Assembly (NCBI GenBank): GCA_039027435.1
Contig: JBCCKF010000001.1
Coordinates: forward strand, 62,001 to 126,000
DNA from: CALBPI01 sp039027435
GTDB taxonomy: Bacteria; Pseudomonadota; Gammaproteobacteria; Steroidobacterales; Woeseiaceae
DNA length: 64,000 nucleotides
Reading direction: 5' to 3'
Shown: positions 8,856-16,898 of the stretch, in pieces
Position numbering within the stretch: position 1 is the first letter of the stretch
Layout of the letters: every line of letters begins with the position of its first letter
The notes under the pieces: model-generated
Told to the model about the DNA's origin: nothing
Databases searched by the model: none
What the model saw: the letters and a program-made list of their open reading frames with translations, nothing else
Program-made: the position numbers and the translations under genes

Positions 8856-9500
8856 TTATCTCCGTTCAGTGATAACGATAGAGAGCGACTTACCCTTAAT
8901 CGTTACCCTATCTAGTAATGTGGCGCCTTCGCCTGTTGCTGAAAGTGCGCCCTGTGTTAAACCGTATTCAATCCCCGTAATGGCCGGGTTTGCGTCTCTT
9001 TCTGTTCCTGCCGTCAACTGACCAATGAACATGACCATCGGCCCCAAGTTGGTTAAGGGCTGGACGATGTTGGTTCCGGATCCATCCGAAGGGCTGACCG
9101 TCAACGAACCTTGACCGTACGTATATGCGATGCTGTCTAAAGTGATCTGTGAAGAGCGATCGACAAAATCACCCTGAACTAGGTTGTACTCGATGCCTGT
9201 TAGATCAGCCTGAGCTGCGCCGTCACCCGTAACACTGAGTAGCCCCAACTCATGGGTTAGCTCGATACCATCTATCAGTACGTTGGCGTCTGGTGCTGCC
9301 GTGGTAAGGGTGCCTTGCTCTAACGTGTAAGCGATCCCATCAGGCGTAGTAGCTGATGCAATTTGACCACTGAACGTGCCTTGGCCTAGCGTGTAGGCAA
9401 ACCCCGAGAGAATGACGCCAGTACCACCGCCCTCGAAGGCATCCTGTGTGTCGTAAAGCAGACCACTCGATAAGGCTTGTGTGTCATATCTGAGGGCCAT
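8856..9500 (-). CDS. Repeat-containing phage protein (Y-x-L-x-QG repeats)
   Basis: 214 residues made largely of six degenerate copies, about 20-35 residues apart, of a motif close to GIxYTLxQGxLxxxxxxG: FAYTLGQGTF, IAYTLEQGTL, IELTHELGLL, IEYNLVQGDF, IAYTYGQGSL and IEYGLTQGAL. The spacing suggests stacked beta repeats in an extended virion protein. The ATG follows the preceding stop immediately (TAAATG). No enzyme signature is visible. A fibre or capsid-decoration role is inferred from context. Confidence 0.65.
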   Translation of the reverse strand: MALRYDTQALSSGLLYDTQDAFEGGGTGVILSGFAYTLGQGTFSGQIASATTPDGIAYTLEQGTLTTAAPDANVLIDGIELTHELGLLSVTGDGAAQADLTGIEYNLVQGDFVDRSSQITLDSIAYTYGQGSLTVSPSDGSGTNIVQPLTNLGPMVMFIGQLTAGTERDANPAITGIEYGLTQGALSATGEGATLLDRVTIKGKSLSIVITERR

Positions 9501-10757
9501 TTAGACCACCGTTACAGGTAGGTAATACCTCGGGCGCGTTTCGTTACTTACAGGGTCTCTCAGTAAGAGTTGACCGAACTCACCATTAAGACGGCTAGAG
9601 TTAGTCAGGGTGATGGTTGCCTCACCACTAACAATATCCACAGTCCCGCTGTCCGTTGGGTTGCCGCTGGTAGCGGCTACGTTGTCGTACCACTCCCAAC
9701 TAACTGAGGTCTGACTAACCAGGGCGCTTGTGGAGTCTCTAAGCTCAGTGCTATTTGCGCCTGTAAGAGCAACTGTTCTGGTGCCTACCGTGGTAGCAAA
9801 TGGGAACCCCGCAGCATTCGACCTATTGCCCGCTGCGTCCTCTTGTGCATAAAAGACTTGGTAAGCCGTACCCGCTGTTAGTCCAGTAATCGCAGGGAAG
9901 TTAATGACCCCCGCAGCACCTACTACGATAGGCGATGCACTTGCTACCGGTGTGGCCCCTGTCCCGTCAATGATTTGGTCTGCCGCAGTGCCACCGCCCG
10001 GCGCACCCCCATCAGGATACACGCGAGCATAGATCGTGCCGTTACCCTCATCTGTCGTTACCGCAGGGGTGACAGACGTGCTGGTTATGCTATTAGCTTG
10101 AGGGCTGCTCAATACCGGGGCTGTGGTGTCCGCCCCTCCGGTCTCAACAAACGAGAACGCATAAGTTCGAGACTGCTCGTTACTGGTGCGCCCGAAAGTT
10201 GTTATTCCGGTAGCGCCGCCCCCCGCCACAGTCCTAGATGCAATCGCGCTAGATTGGGCCGTGGGCGTTGCTTGATGATAGGTAAAGCTATTATCTACAG
10301 TGCCGTCAAAGTTGGGCGCCCCATCAATGGTGACAACGTTGATAGCAAGTGCATCACTCGCCACGGGAATACTCGGCACCAAGTAAAGAGCAGAGCCGGG
10401 AGTATTTGTTTGCGCTGTGGGCGCTACGTCAGTAGCAAAAGCCCCGCTAGGTCGCCACACGTCAACTGAGATCGATGCGACTTGGTTAATCCCCGTATCG
10501 TATGCATATGAGGCTGGCTCTGTTCCGTTTGCCGTCTTATGGGCAATCAATATCCGGTTGGTATTGTTGCCAAGCTCCTCAACAGGAGAAGTCCACGCGC
10601 CGCCCGCATCGGCAGTCATTGACATTACTGAGGCGTTAGCGGAGTTGCGGTTAAGCACCACCTGCACCAGATCGCCCGCGAGAATCGTCAAGCCGTGAGT
10701 AATACTTCCCGGCCCTGTCTGAGATATGCCGGTTCCGCCAACATACGTCCAAGCCAT
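9501..10757 (-). CDS. Fibre/adhesin-like protein with fibronectin III-type region
   Basis: 418 residues. The N-terminal half (1-205) is a beta-sandwich-like domain starting MAWTYVGGTG. Residues from about 210 (ADTTAPVLSSPQANSITSTS) to 325 look like a fibronectin type III or related Ig-like domain, with ITGLTAGTAYQVFYAQEDAAGN as the hallmark. A shorter beta domain closes the protein. Such modules occur in phage tail proteins and host-binding factors. The ATG directly follows the tail-spike stop (TAAATG), so the two are translationally linked. Confidence 0.7.
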   Translation of the reverse strand: MAWTYVGGTGISQTGPGSITHGLTILAGDLVQVVLNRNSANASVMSMTADAGGAWTSPVEELGNNTNRILIAHKTANGTEPASYAYDTGINQVASISVDVWRPSGAFATDVAPTAQTNTPGSALYLVPSIPVASDALAINVVTIDGAPNFDGTVDNSFTYHQATPTAQSSAIASRTVAGGGATGITTFGRTSNEQSRTYAFSFVETGGADTTAPVLSSPQANSITSTSVTPAVTTDEGNGTIYARVYPDGGAPGGGTAADQIIDGTGATPVASASPIVVGAAGVINFPAITGLTAGTAYQVFYAQEDAAGNRSNAAGFPFATTVGTRTVALTGANSTELRDSTSALVSQTSVSWEWYDNVAATSGNPTDSGTVDIVSGEATITLTNSSRLNGEFGQLLLRDPVSNETRPRYYLPVTVV

Positions 10758-12362
10758 TTAAGCGGCCCTCAGTACGTTTTGGATTCTTGCGCCGTGGGTC
10801 GCAACGTCACCCGCACTACCCTCAATTGGTTGCCCATCAACACCAATCAACGTCCCTGGTGTTGCTGCTCGAATGTTGTTTCCGGCATCCTGGCCTAGTT
10901 CTGGCTGGATTTGCTCGTTCGTTGTGCCGTCAAGCAAATTAAGCTCGATGTAATCAAGCGTCGCGTATGGGTTTGATACTGGCGAGTCATACCGAAGCGC
11001 GGCTTTGTTGCCCAAGCCTCTAGCACTATTTCGATAGATGTGATTGTTCCCTATCGTGCCTTCGTCACCTGTAGATAGGCGAAGCGCGGCTTGTCGGATC
11101 TGCCCTGATGTTGAGGCACAAATGACCGTGTTGTAGCAAATCTCACTATTTGAGCAGATCGAGTTATACCCAATGCCGCCAGCCGTGCCGCCCCAATTGT
11201 TGCTGTCGAACAGCTCGTTATAAGCCATCGTGCAATTGGTGGTGTATCGCTTCCAGCGCATTTGTTGAGCGGTAGAGGCTGAGTCAGTGTTGACATAGCT
11301 CGCATTGAACATGCGATTACCGTAGAAACACGCGCCGTCTAAGCTGTAAGTGTTCCAGAATGTGCAAGAGTCGCCGGTCTGTGTGCAGTTCACCATCGCC
11401 ACGCCCGTTCGACCCGGCGAAGGATCAATAGAGCGCGTAGTGAAGCACGAGCCGTTTTCTTGCCCTGTTACTGTGCCGTCAACAAAGTTGGTGAAGTTGA
11501 TCGAATCTAAGCGGATGTTGTCGCAAGCGATGTTGACCAAGAAAAAGCCGCGATCCTGGAAGTTAGCTATAGGGTTCAGCATTTCCATATCGAACCCTTG
11601 GAAGTAGCAATTGCTTGCGCCAAAGATTCGCATCCGCCCATTGGTTAGCCTGACTGTGGGCGTCTCACCCGGAACGCCTACCCACTGCCGTAGCAGCGTA
11701 TTCCCGGCGTTCATTTCGTAGTTTTGAACGCTAGTATCGGTATGCCCCTGAATATCTATATTGCCGGACTGCAAATGCAGCACACCTAAAGGTAACGAGT
11801 TGGCAGTAGATGATCCGCCGTGGATGGCTAAGTCATTGAGCCATGGGGTCGAGGGGCTAAGACCATCATTGGAGTTTGAAGCGTTCGCGCCGCCAATGAA
11901 GTAGTGCCTGTCGGTCTCTACGTGCAGTGTTCTGCCCACAGATTCAACAGAGGCTAGGTTCTGCCCCCTAGCTCTTAGTCTCAAGGTGTATGTGCCAGGA
12001 ATGGGGTTTTGCCACTCCAACACATAGGCGTTATCAACCCATACCCACTGCCCGCCAACCAACTCAAGGAACGGGTAGATAGTCATACCCGTTGGGCCTT
12101 CCAGAATTTCCACGAAATACGGAAGGGACAGCCCCTTACAGACTACGCGGTAACGCCACTCCAAGCCCGGATAGATTGACCGGCCATGCGTATAGCGGTT
12201 CTCTGCTGCGTCTGCCTCAAAATCGACAAAAGCCGGGAGCGTAGTCGTTCGGCTAATGACAAAATTCTCAAGCAGCGGGATTTCAGAAGGGAAACCATCC
12301 GCAATGCCGCCCGAGGTTGGGGGCTGAATTGTGCTCGATCCAATGTTTACAGATACAGACAT
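10758..12362 (-). CDS. Tail spike-like protein with right-handed beta-helix
   Basis: 534 residues from the ATG at 12362. An N-terminal module (1-165) is followed by a RHYFIGGANASNSNDGLSP segment, typical of the entry to parallel beta-helix folds of the pectate-lyase/tail-spike type. Repeated short beta stretches with Asn ladders (CYFQGFDMEM, IRLDSINFTNF, MVNCTQTG, TIGNNHIYRN) continue to about 480. Spikes bind and often cleave surface polysaccharide; no catalytic site is assigned. An upstream GTG at 12380 lies inside a terminator stem and is unlikely. The ATG has no clear ribosome site. Confidence 0.75.
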   Translation of the reverse strand: MSVSVNIGSSTIQPPTSGGIADGFPSEIPLLENFVISRTTTLPAFVDFEADAAENRYTHGRSIYPGLEWRYRVVCKGLSLPYFVEILEGPTGMTIYPFLELVGGQWVWVDNAYVLEWQNPIPGTYTLRLRARGQNLASVESVGRTLHVETDRHYFIGGANASNSNDGLSPSTPWLNDLAIHGGSSTANSLPLGVLHLQSGNIDIQGHTDTSVQNYEMNAGNTLLRQWVGVPGETPTVRLTNGRMRIFGASNCYFQGFDMEMLNPIANFQDRGFFLVNIACDNIRLDSINFTNFVDGTVTGQENGSCFTTRSIDPSPGRTGVAMVNCTQTGDSCTFWNTYSLDGACFYGNRMFNASYVNTDSASTAQQMRWKRYTTNCTMAYNELFDSNNWGGTAGGIGYNSICSNSEICYNTVICASTSGQIRQAALRLSTGDEGTIGNNHIYRNSARGLGNKAALRYDSPVSNPYATLDYIELNLLDGTTNEQIQPELGQDAGNNIRAATPGTLIGVDGQPIEGSAGDVATHGARIQNVLRAA

Positions 12363-12366
12363 ACAC

Positions 12367-12389
12367 AAAAAAGCCCGCACGTGGCGGGC
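12367..12389 (-). terminator. Intrinsic terminator at head of late operon
   Basis: Read leftward, the six-base stem GCCCGC/GCGGGC with a five-base loop is followed by six T residues. It ends four bases before the ATG of the tail-spike gene. It therefore lies between the Q-position regulator and the late genes, like the tR' terminator of lambdoid phages. Together with the terminator after cro it suggests antitermination control. Confidence 0.8.
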
Positions 12390-12604
12390 CGAAGCTCAGG
12401 GGTTTATTGTTTGGGCATCTGGTGCCCGCGCTTTGGGGTGTTACTTGTTGCTTGAGTGCCGTGCGGTAGTGCGCCGGGTTCCCATCCCACACTCAGGCCG
12501 AAGCCGCACCAGATGTTAGTTGCGCCCTATTAAGCACCGGGCGCTAGCGCAACACGATGGGAGGCTCGCGTTAATTCTGTCGCCGACCTAAGTCAGCTAT
12601 TCCA
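12390..12604. other. Non-coding gap before late operon
   Basis: About 215 bases without a credible gene. Read leftward, the gap precedes the terminator, so it is where a late promoter would be expected. I see only weak promoter-like sequence (GTGTTG, 17 bases, TAATAG at about 12545-12517) and a short perfect palindrome (GCGCTAGCGC). I do not assign a promoter. Confidence 0.4.
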
Positions 12605-13009
12605 TCACACCTGAACCTTATACAAAGTGTCCGGCTCTGTGGTGGACAAACTGGACAAAGTGGACATTGGATGCATCAGCATGCGTTCGAATATTTTTCG
12701 TATGCGATTGTTGAGTGCTGACTTCTGGATTCCAAAGCGGTCAATCATTTGTGACCTGCTGTAGTTGCGTTTGAATTTACAGAGGATTAGCTCTGCGTCC
12801 GTATCGGGTAGCCTAGCCCACTCGCTATGGAACGCTTGAACGAACTCGGGCCACTCGGTGTAAGGCACGCTCTGTTCGTTAGTTGAGATCATCACGCCAT
12901 ACTCTCGGATGGTCTGCATGGTTCCTTGTACGCCAGATGCCTCGCGCTCAAACTTTCGGCAGTGATACCCCCACTGCTCAGCAGCGCGCCAGATCATGTC
13001 CTTAGCCAC
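12605..13009 (-). CDS. Putative late-gene regulator (Q position)
   Basis: 134 residues. The C-terminal half has a helix-turn-helix-like stretch (SRSQMIDRFGIQKSALNNRIRKI, about 84-106), and the N-terminal half is helical (IWRAAEQWGYHCRKFERE). Size, fold type and position (last early gene, before a promoter-less gap and a terminator) match antitermination Q-like or ArpU-like late regulators. Sequence similarity to a named family is not certain. It overlaps the preceding gene by eight bases. Confidence 0.6.
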   Translation of the reverse strand: MAKDMIWRAAEQWGYHCRKFEREASGVQGTMQTIREYGVMISTNEQSVPYTEWPEFVQAFHSEWARLPDTDAELILCKFKRNYSRSQMIDRFGIQKSALNNRIRKIFERMLMHPMSTLSSLSTTEPDTLYKVQV

Positions 13010-13223
13010 GCAAAACCTCCGCGTATATTCTGTTCAGCGTTATCGTTGCCTCCTTCGCCCACTGCTCAGGGGTTATTAGTTTGCTAAACGCTACCTGTCC
13101 GTCTTGATCGCGCGCAGTGACTAAAATTGCGCTTTCAGATCTTCGCCAGCCACCCGGAGGCGGCAAAAAGTACGTTGTCGTTGATGCGGCTAATATGCCT
13201 TGCAGGAACGTGCGCCTATCCAT
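13002..13223 (-). CDS. Small protein with Tat-like signal
   Basis: 73 residues beginning MDRRTFLQGILAASTTTY. This has the twin-arginine pattern RRxFL followed by a moderately hydrophobic stretch, then PPPGG. The remainder (about 48 residues) has VTARDQDGQVAFSKLI and a C-terminal helix. Export of such a short protein through Tat would be unusual for a phage product, and the motif may be coincidental. It lies in a chain of overlapping small genes. Function unknown. Confidence 0.55.
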   Translation of the reverse strand: MDRRTFLQGILAASTTTYFLPPPGGWRRSESAILVTARDQDGQVAFSKLITPEQWAKEATITLNRIYAEVLRG

Positions 13224-13449
13224 CGCTCACCTCAATTACTCGGCCAACCATTGATTTAGCTTTTCCGTCGCGTTCGCGGTATTCCTTTTCCGCCTTCAAA
13301 TTGATCCTGCACTCTTCGATAACTTCCTGCTCTGTAGCGTGAGGGTGCAAGTAGACATTCCCGCTAATTCCTTCCGCTTCATAGCGCCACTGCAATTTGT
13401 GGCGATAGAATGACTTGCCGCCTGCAAGCCCTAAGCACTCAATCCGCAT
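13216..13449 (-). CDS. Small phage protein, unknown
   Basis: 77 residues starting MRIECLGLAGGKSFYRHKL. The ATG at 13449 is chosen because a GGAGG lies six bases before it; a tandem ATG at 13452 is also possible. The start overlaps the end of the NinG-like gene. The C-terminal part (EQEVIEECRINLKAEKEYRE) is helical. No family recognised. Confidence 0.6.
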   Translation of the reverse strand: MRIECLGLAGGKSFYRHKLQWRYEAEGISGNVYLHPHATEQEVIEECRINLKAEKEYRERDGKAKSMVGRVIEVSDG

Positions 13450-13891
13450 CATATGCCTCCGGGTCTGTTTCCATGACTCTAGGAGCGACGAACTCAATGC
13501 GACCAGCAACGCCGCTATCCCTTAGCTTTTTCATGTGCTCCCACTCCTGCTTGTAGTGCTGATAGATTTCTTCCCTGATCGTGTTCTTAGGCCAGTGCAC
13601 AACCTCGCGGCTTAGCTTCCTGATGAACTCCAAAACATCCTCGCCCATGTTCTCTTTGCACCAGTCGTAATGTTCGAAGGGACTGTCGGTAAACTTCCTA
13701 TGACAAGACGCGCAGTGAGCATGAGCATTAAGAGGATGCCAACGTGTTGCCGCATGCCTTCTCGATACAACATGTGAGCAGTGCAGGTATCCGGGGTTAT
13801 GCCTGCAATCCATCCCGCAGGACTCACAAACGTAGTCGTTACGCTCTCTGACCAGATCCGAAAACACCTTGTCATGCTTGGTTCGCTTCAC
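13439..13891 (-). CDS. NinG-like HNH protein
   Basis: 150 residues. An N-terminal zinc/HNH module has CESCGMDC (22-29), then LHCSHVVSRRHAATRWHPLN and HCASCHRKF (to about residue 66). The second half is helical and charged. This arrangement resembles NinG (Rap), a structure-specific nuclease that helps phage recombination, and related HNH proteins in the nin region of lambdoid phages. The position between the replication genes and the late regulator fits. It starts at GTG overlapping the preceding stop (GTGA). Confidence 0.7.
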   Translation of the reverse strand: MKRTKHDKVFSDLVRERNDYVCESCGMDCRHNPGYLHCSHVVSRRHAATRWHPLNAHAHCASCHRKFTDSPFEHYDWCKENMGEDVLEFIRKLSREVVHWPKNTIREEIYQHYKQEWEHMKKLRDSGVAGRIEFVAPRVMETDPEAYDAD

Positions 13892-13977
13892 TCTTCAAAC
13901 ATACTCAGCAGTACCCAGCCCAATAGACCGCCAGCTAGGGAGATTAGAAATGCGTCAAGTAGTAGCGCGTAGGTCAT
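13888..13977 (-). CDS. 29-residue single-span membrane peptide
   Basis: A short ORF (MTYALLLDAFLISLAGG, then a second hydrophobic stretch and FEE) fills the space between two phage genes. Its start overlaps the upstream stop (TAATG) and its stop overlaps the next start (GTGA). The coupling on both sides, with no spare bases, argues that it is translated. It would form one transmembrane helix. Function unknown. Confidence 0.5.
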   Translation of the reverse strand: MTYALLLDAFLISLAGGLLGWVLLSMFEE

Positions 13978-14162
13978 TACGGCTCCCATATCCGCTCGCC
14001 CCATTCAAATTCGGGATTCAAAAATTGGATGGGCTCTTTATCGGGGTGACCTAGAAAAGAGACATGATCCCAGCAATCAACTAACACAGGCTCTGCAACT
14101 TGGTTGGGCAGTCTAATCCAGTAGAGGCCAGGAACTTTTGGTGGCTCTTTTGTGAAGTTCAC
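13977..14162 (-). CDS. Small phage protein, unknown
   Basis: 61 residues beginning MNFTKEPPKVPGLYWIRLPN and ending EWGERIWEP. The pattern PGxYWxR near the N-terminus occurs in many short phage proteins of unknown role. The ATG overlaps the upstream stop (ATGA). Likely a soluble beta-rich protein. Confidence 0.6.
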   Translation of the reverse strand: MNFTKEPPKVPGLYWIRLPNQVAEPVLVDCWDHVSFLGHPDKEPIQFLNPEFEWGERIWEP

Positions 14163-14323
14163 AACGCCACCGCCTTACTGATGCCCCACACACTGAGAAT
14201 GAACAGCACGCAAATTGCCGCCGTTCCCCATACTGGTAGAAATACCCACCACCATGACCAAGTGACTACGCCGAAGAGTTTTTGCAGTAGAAAGATCACT
14301 TGAATTGCAATAAGCGCATTCAT
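14159..14323 (-). CDS. Small membrane protein with SWWWVFLPVW motif
   Basis: 54 residues with two predicted transmembrane stretches and the core TWSWWWVFLPVWG. Phage proteins with this LFG..xWSWWWVxLPxW pattern are frequently labelled transmembrane Fragile-X-F-like. Their role is unknown; they lie in early operons rather than lysis cassettes. The ATG at 14323 is chosen over longer extensions because GGGGG lies just upstream and it overlaps the preceding stop (ATGA). Confidence 0.65.
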   Translation of the reverse strand: MNALIAIQVIFLLQKLFGVVTWSWWWVFLPVWGTAAICVLFILSVWGISKAVAL

Positions 14324-14493
14324 TTCGCATCCCCCAAAAACACAGCAGAGAAAGCGCAAACAATGCTGAGTACACCAAGCGCATAAAACGCCTTCATCTC
14401 CTCGTCTCCTAACGCGAAGCCCGCAGATGACGCAAATAACAAGCCGCAAACCGCTAGAACATACTGCGCAAGCTCAATAGGTAAACGCTCCAC
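14320..14493 (-). CDS. Small two-span membrane protein
   Basis: 57 residues starting at GTG (MERLPIELAQ) with two hydrophobic segments (about 9-29 and 36-53) joined by a short acidic loop (LGDEEM). The start overlaps the upstream stop (TAGTG), GGGGG lies six bases ahead, and the stop overlaps the next gene's start. Two spans and small size resemble a class II holin topology, but no endolysin is adjacent. The function is open. Confidence 0.55.
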   Translation of the reverse strand: MERLPIELAQYVLAVCGLLFASSAGFALGDEEMKAFYALGVLSIVCAFSAVFLGDAK

Positions 14494-14819
14494 TAGACCA
14501 CCCCCGAGCGTTGGTTACTGCTCTGTGTTCGCCATATCTCAATCGTTAGCTCAGCCGCCCTCAGTCGCGTTCTAAGCGTCTCTGCGTCATACCAGGCGTG
14601 TTCTATCTCCTGTGAGACTTCCTTGAATGCATCGGACGCATAGGCGGCTTGCTCGCGCTCTGCCATCGTTCCCTCTGCTTTGTGGAACTCCACGCCCTTT
14701 ACCGTCTTGCGCTTCTGCTCCAAGTGCTTGCATTTGGCGACCGCTAGACCGATTGCCCCTGCGTTGTCGCGGATGAACTCAAGCGCTTTTTCTACTCTCT
14801 CGTCGGTAATCATCGGCAT
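14493..14819 (-). CDS. Charged helical phage protein, unknown
   Basis: 108 residues beginning MPMITDERVEKALEFIRDNAG and almost entirely helical and charged, with EREQAAYASDAFKEV and a final LTIEIWRTQSSNQRS. It matches, by pattern, a very widespread hypothetical phage family with a VEKAL.YL..NA start and an AxxKIExWRTQxxxxR end. The function of that family is unknown to me. It overlaps the upstream zinc-ribbon gene by 41 nt. Confidence 0.7.
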   Translation of the reverse strand: MPMITDERVEKALEFIRDNAGAIGLAVAKCKHLEQKRKTVKGVEFHKAEGTMAEREQAAYASDAFKEVSQEIEHAWYDAETLRTRLRAAELTIEIWRTQSSNQRSGVV

Positions 14820-14970
14820 TCCCCTGACACCACTCCCGCTGTATCTGTGCGCATGATTCGCATAGCCAGATATGGCGGTCTCTCCAATAGGGCAGTTTTT
14901 CCTTTGTCACTTTTCCGCATCGGTCACACGCCTCTGGCTGCTGTCGGGTTAAAAACTTGGACTGACTCAT
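14779..14970 (-). CDS. Small zinc-ribbon protein
   Basis: 63 residues with two CxxC pairs (CDRCGK at 15-20 and CESC at 37-40) separated by 18 residues, a zinc-ribbon layout. Charged tails follow. It starts within the last 47 bases of the helicase gene in a different frame. It may bind DNA or protein; nothing more specific can be said. Confidence 0.6.
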   Translation of the reverse strand: MSQSKFLTRQQPEACDRCGKVTKEKLPYWRDRHIWLCESCAQIQREWCQGNADDYRRESRKSA

Positions 14971-16213
14971 TCAACGCGCCCTTGTATTGGCTGATTTCCA
15001 TATCCGATGAATTTTTGAATGTCGTGTGTTCCCCGTGAAACGTTAGGTGCTCTGTTCCCGGCTCGCCTTGTCTAAACTTCGCTAGGTTTATTTCCGTCAC
15101 GTCGTAGTGGGGGAAGTTCTCCACGTAAACGCCATGCCGGTAGAGGAACAAAATCTGATCTGCGTCTTGCTCAATCTCCCCTGACTCGCGGAGGTCTGCC
15201 ATCGTTGGGCGTTTGTTAGTTCGGTTCTCCACGCCCCGATTCAATTGCGATAAGCACATGACGTGACAGTTATGCTTTTTGCTCAGCCGTTTTAGCCGCC
15301 GTGTGATGTGTCCAATCTGCTGGCTGCGGTTGTCTCCCTTGCCTTCCATCAGTTGCAGGTAATCAATCACCACCAGTGAAGGCTTTGCTTTCGCTGTCTG
15401 TGCTTCGATTTCCTCCACCGTCACAGCGGGGTTGTCCACGATATGCAGTGGGATATTCCACGCTTGCTGAGCGCCGTTAATGCGTACTAACTCCGCTTCG
15501 TTGAAGTTTCGCGAACGGAATGAGCGTGAGTTCACTTGAGCTAATGCCGACATTGCGCGGCTAATCAATTCATCCGCTGACATCTCCAGCGAGAAAAAAA
15601 GTACGTCCTTGTGCTGCGCTCTTGCTACGTCCAAAGCAAAAGCTGATTTGCCCATCCCTGGCCGCGCGGCAACGATGGAAAGTTCACCCGCGCCTAACGC
15701 AGTGAGACGCCGATCTAAGCTTTCGAAGCCTGTACGAATGCCCTCACGCGGTTGGGTTAAGCGATCACGCCAGCGAGAAAGTTCATCGGTTACGGAGACA
15801 GGCTTGTGTGTGGGCCGAAGCGCGTTTTGGATTGACGTGTGAAGCTCAGCCATTGCGCCGTAGAAATCTTGGTTCTGTGCGGCGTCCAGCGCGTCTATGG
15901 CTTGCTGACGCAGCCTGCCGCGCTCGGCCTCTTCTCGGATAATCTCGGCGCGTGGGAGTGGTTCGGCAGGGATTGCTTCGAAGCAATCAATCACCGCCGT
16001 TTCGTATGTGCTCACCGCTTGCTCTGGCTGGCGGTCAAACATAACCGCAGGCGTTGGGGTAATGCCGTCAGCGATTAGCCCTGTGAGTTGGGCGTACACC
16101 TGCGCCAAGTCTGGAAACGGCACGTCTTCGTATCTGACCAGTTCCAGAACGTCAGCAAGTTGTTCGGGATGGCGTATGAGTCCGCCAATCATTTCGAGAC
16201 AGGTATCACGCAT
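14924..16213 (-). CDS. Replicative DnaB-type helicase
   Basis: 429 residues from the ATG at 16213, chosen because GGGAGGGC precedes it; an ATG at 16237 lacks a site. The N-terminal DnaB domain (about 1-95) leads to a RecA-like core with Walker A ARPGMGKS at 183-190, LVVIDYLQLM (Walker B) near 275 and LSQLNRGVE near 310. The family forms hexameric 5'-3' helicases at replication forks. It overlaps the initiator gene by eight bases, so the phage probably supplies both loader or initiator and helicase. Confidence 0.92.
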   Translation of the reverse strand: MRDTCLEMIGGLIRHPEQLADVLELVRYEDVPFPDLAQVYAQLTGLIADGITPTPAVMFDRQPEQAVSTYETAVIDCFEAIPAEPLPRAEIIREEAERGRLRQQAIDALDAAQNQDFYGAMAELHTSIQNALRPTHKPVSVTDELSRWRDRLTQPREGIRTGFESLDRRLTALGAGELSIVAARPGMGKSAFALDVARAQHKDVLFFSLEMSADELISRAMSALAQVNSRSFRSRNFNEAELVRINGAQQAWNIPLHIVDNPAVTVEEIEAQTAKAKPSLVVIDYLQLMEGKGDNRSQQIGHITRRLKRLSKKHNCHVMCLSQLNRGVENRTNKRPTMADLRESGEIEQDADQILFLYRHGVYVENFPHYDVTEINLAKFRQGEPGTEHLTFHGEHTTFKNSSDMEISQYKGALNESVQVFNPTAARGV

Positions 16214-16898
16214 ATTTGCCCTCCCGCACTTTTGCAAAGTTCGTTTCGTTTTTGGTAATCCAGTCGAGCGAAGCCATCTTCGGCTGCGTCATCAGCCAAG
16301 GGTTCGCCGTAGGTATCCACGCCCAGAATTGAGACCACGCCTCGGGGGTCTGCATGTCGGGGTTATCGTTCCAGCGGGCGCGGATGTGTGAGCGCCGGTT
16401 GTCCGTCATGCGATGGACTGGCGCGAAGCCATCGACCGAGCGATAGGCTTGAAGGATTTCTGTGAACGGAATCTTCTCAGCCGCGTTAGCGGCGCCTAAA
16501 GATTCATCATTCATACTATCCTCATTCCTCATATCAGCCGGATCGCTTTGCCCCTTTTTAGGATCGCTCGTTAAATTTAACGGTGCGGGGTAGTTATTCG
16601 ACTTCTCGTTAGGGTGAGGTTTTTGGTGTTTTTCCCAACTGGGGATCTGTATAAGTGCCTGACCTTCAACGTTATATCTGATGATGAGCCCCGCTTCGTG
16701 TAAGCACGTAAGGCCCGCATCTATGTCAAGATCATCGAGGGCAAATAAGAGTATCTTTATCCTTAATGGGCGATCTTCTAAGCGCCCATCTCGGTCAGCA
16801 ATAAGCCAAAGCCCGATAAATAAGATTCTTATTTCAGGCGCTAATAACGCTATTTTTTCGTTATTAAAGAAACCCGGCTTGATGTTACGCGCCCTCAT
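16206..16898 (-). CDS. Phage replication initiator (O-like, winged helix)
   Basis: 230 residues from the ATG at 16898, which overlaps the HNH stop (TGATG). The N-terminus RNIKPGFFNNEKIALLAPE followed by LFIGLWLIADRDGRLEDRP and LIQIPSWEKHQKPHPNEKS is the typical winged-helix module of phage replication proteins encoded just before a helicase. A charged linker and a C-terminal region (RMTDNRRSHIRARWND, then WMTQPK) follow. It probably binds the origin and loads the helicase. No clear iteron array was seen in the gene. Confidence 0.75.
   Translation of the reverse strand: MRARNIKPGFFNNEKIALLAPEIRILFIGLWLIADRDGRLEDRPLRIKILLFALDDLDIDAGLTCLHEAGLIIRYNVEGQALIQIPSWEKHQKPHPNEKSNNYPAPLNLTSDPKKGQSDPADMRNEDSMNDESLGAANAAEKIPFTEILQAYRSVDGFAPVHRMTDNRRSHIRARWNDNPDMQTPEAWSQFWAWIPTANPWLMTQPKMASLDWITKNETNFAKVREGKYA

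Noticed and set aside
12365..12380. GTG start giving a 540-residue tail spike
   Set aside because: The codon lies in the terminator stem; the ATG at 12362 is more likely.
12331..12519. Small rightward frame over the late terminator
   Set aside because: Overlaps the hairpin, no ribosome site, atypical composition.
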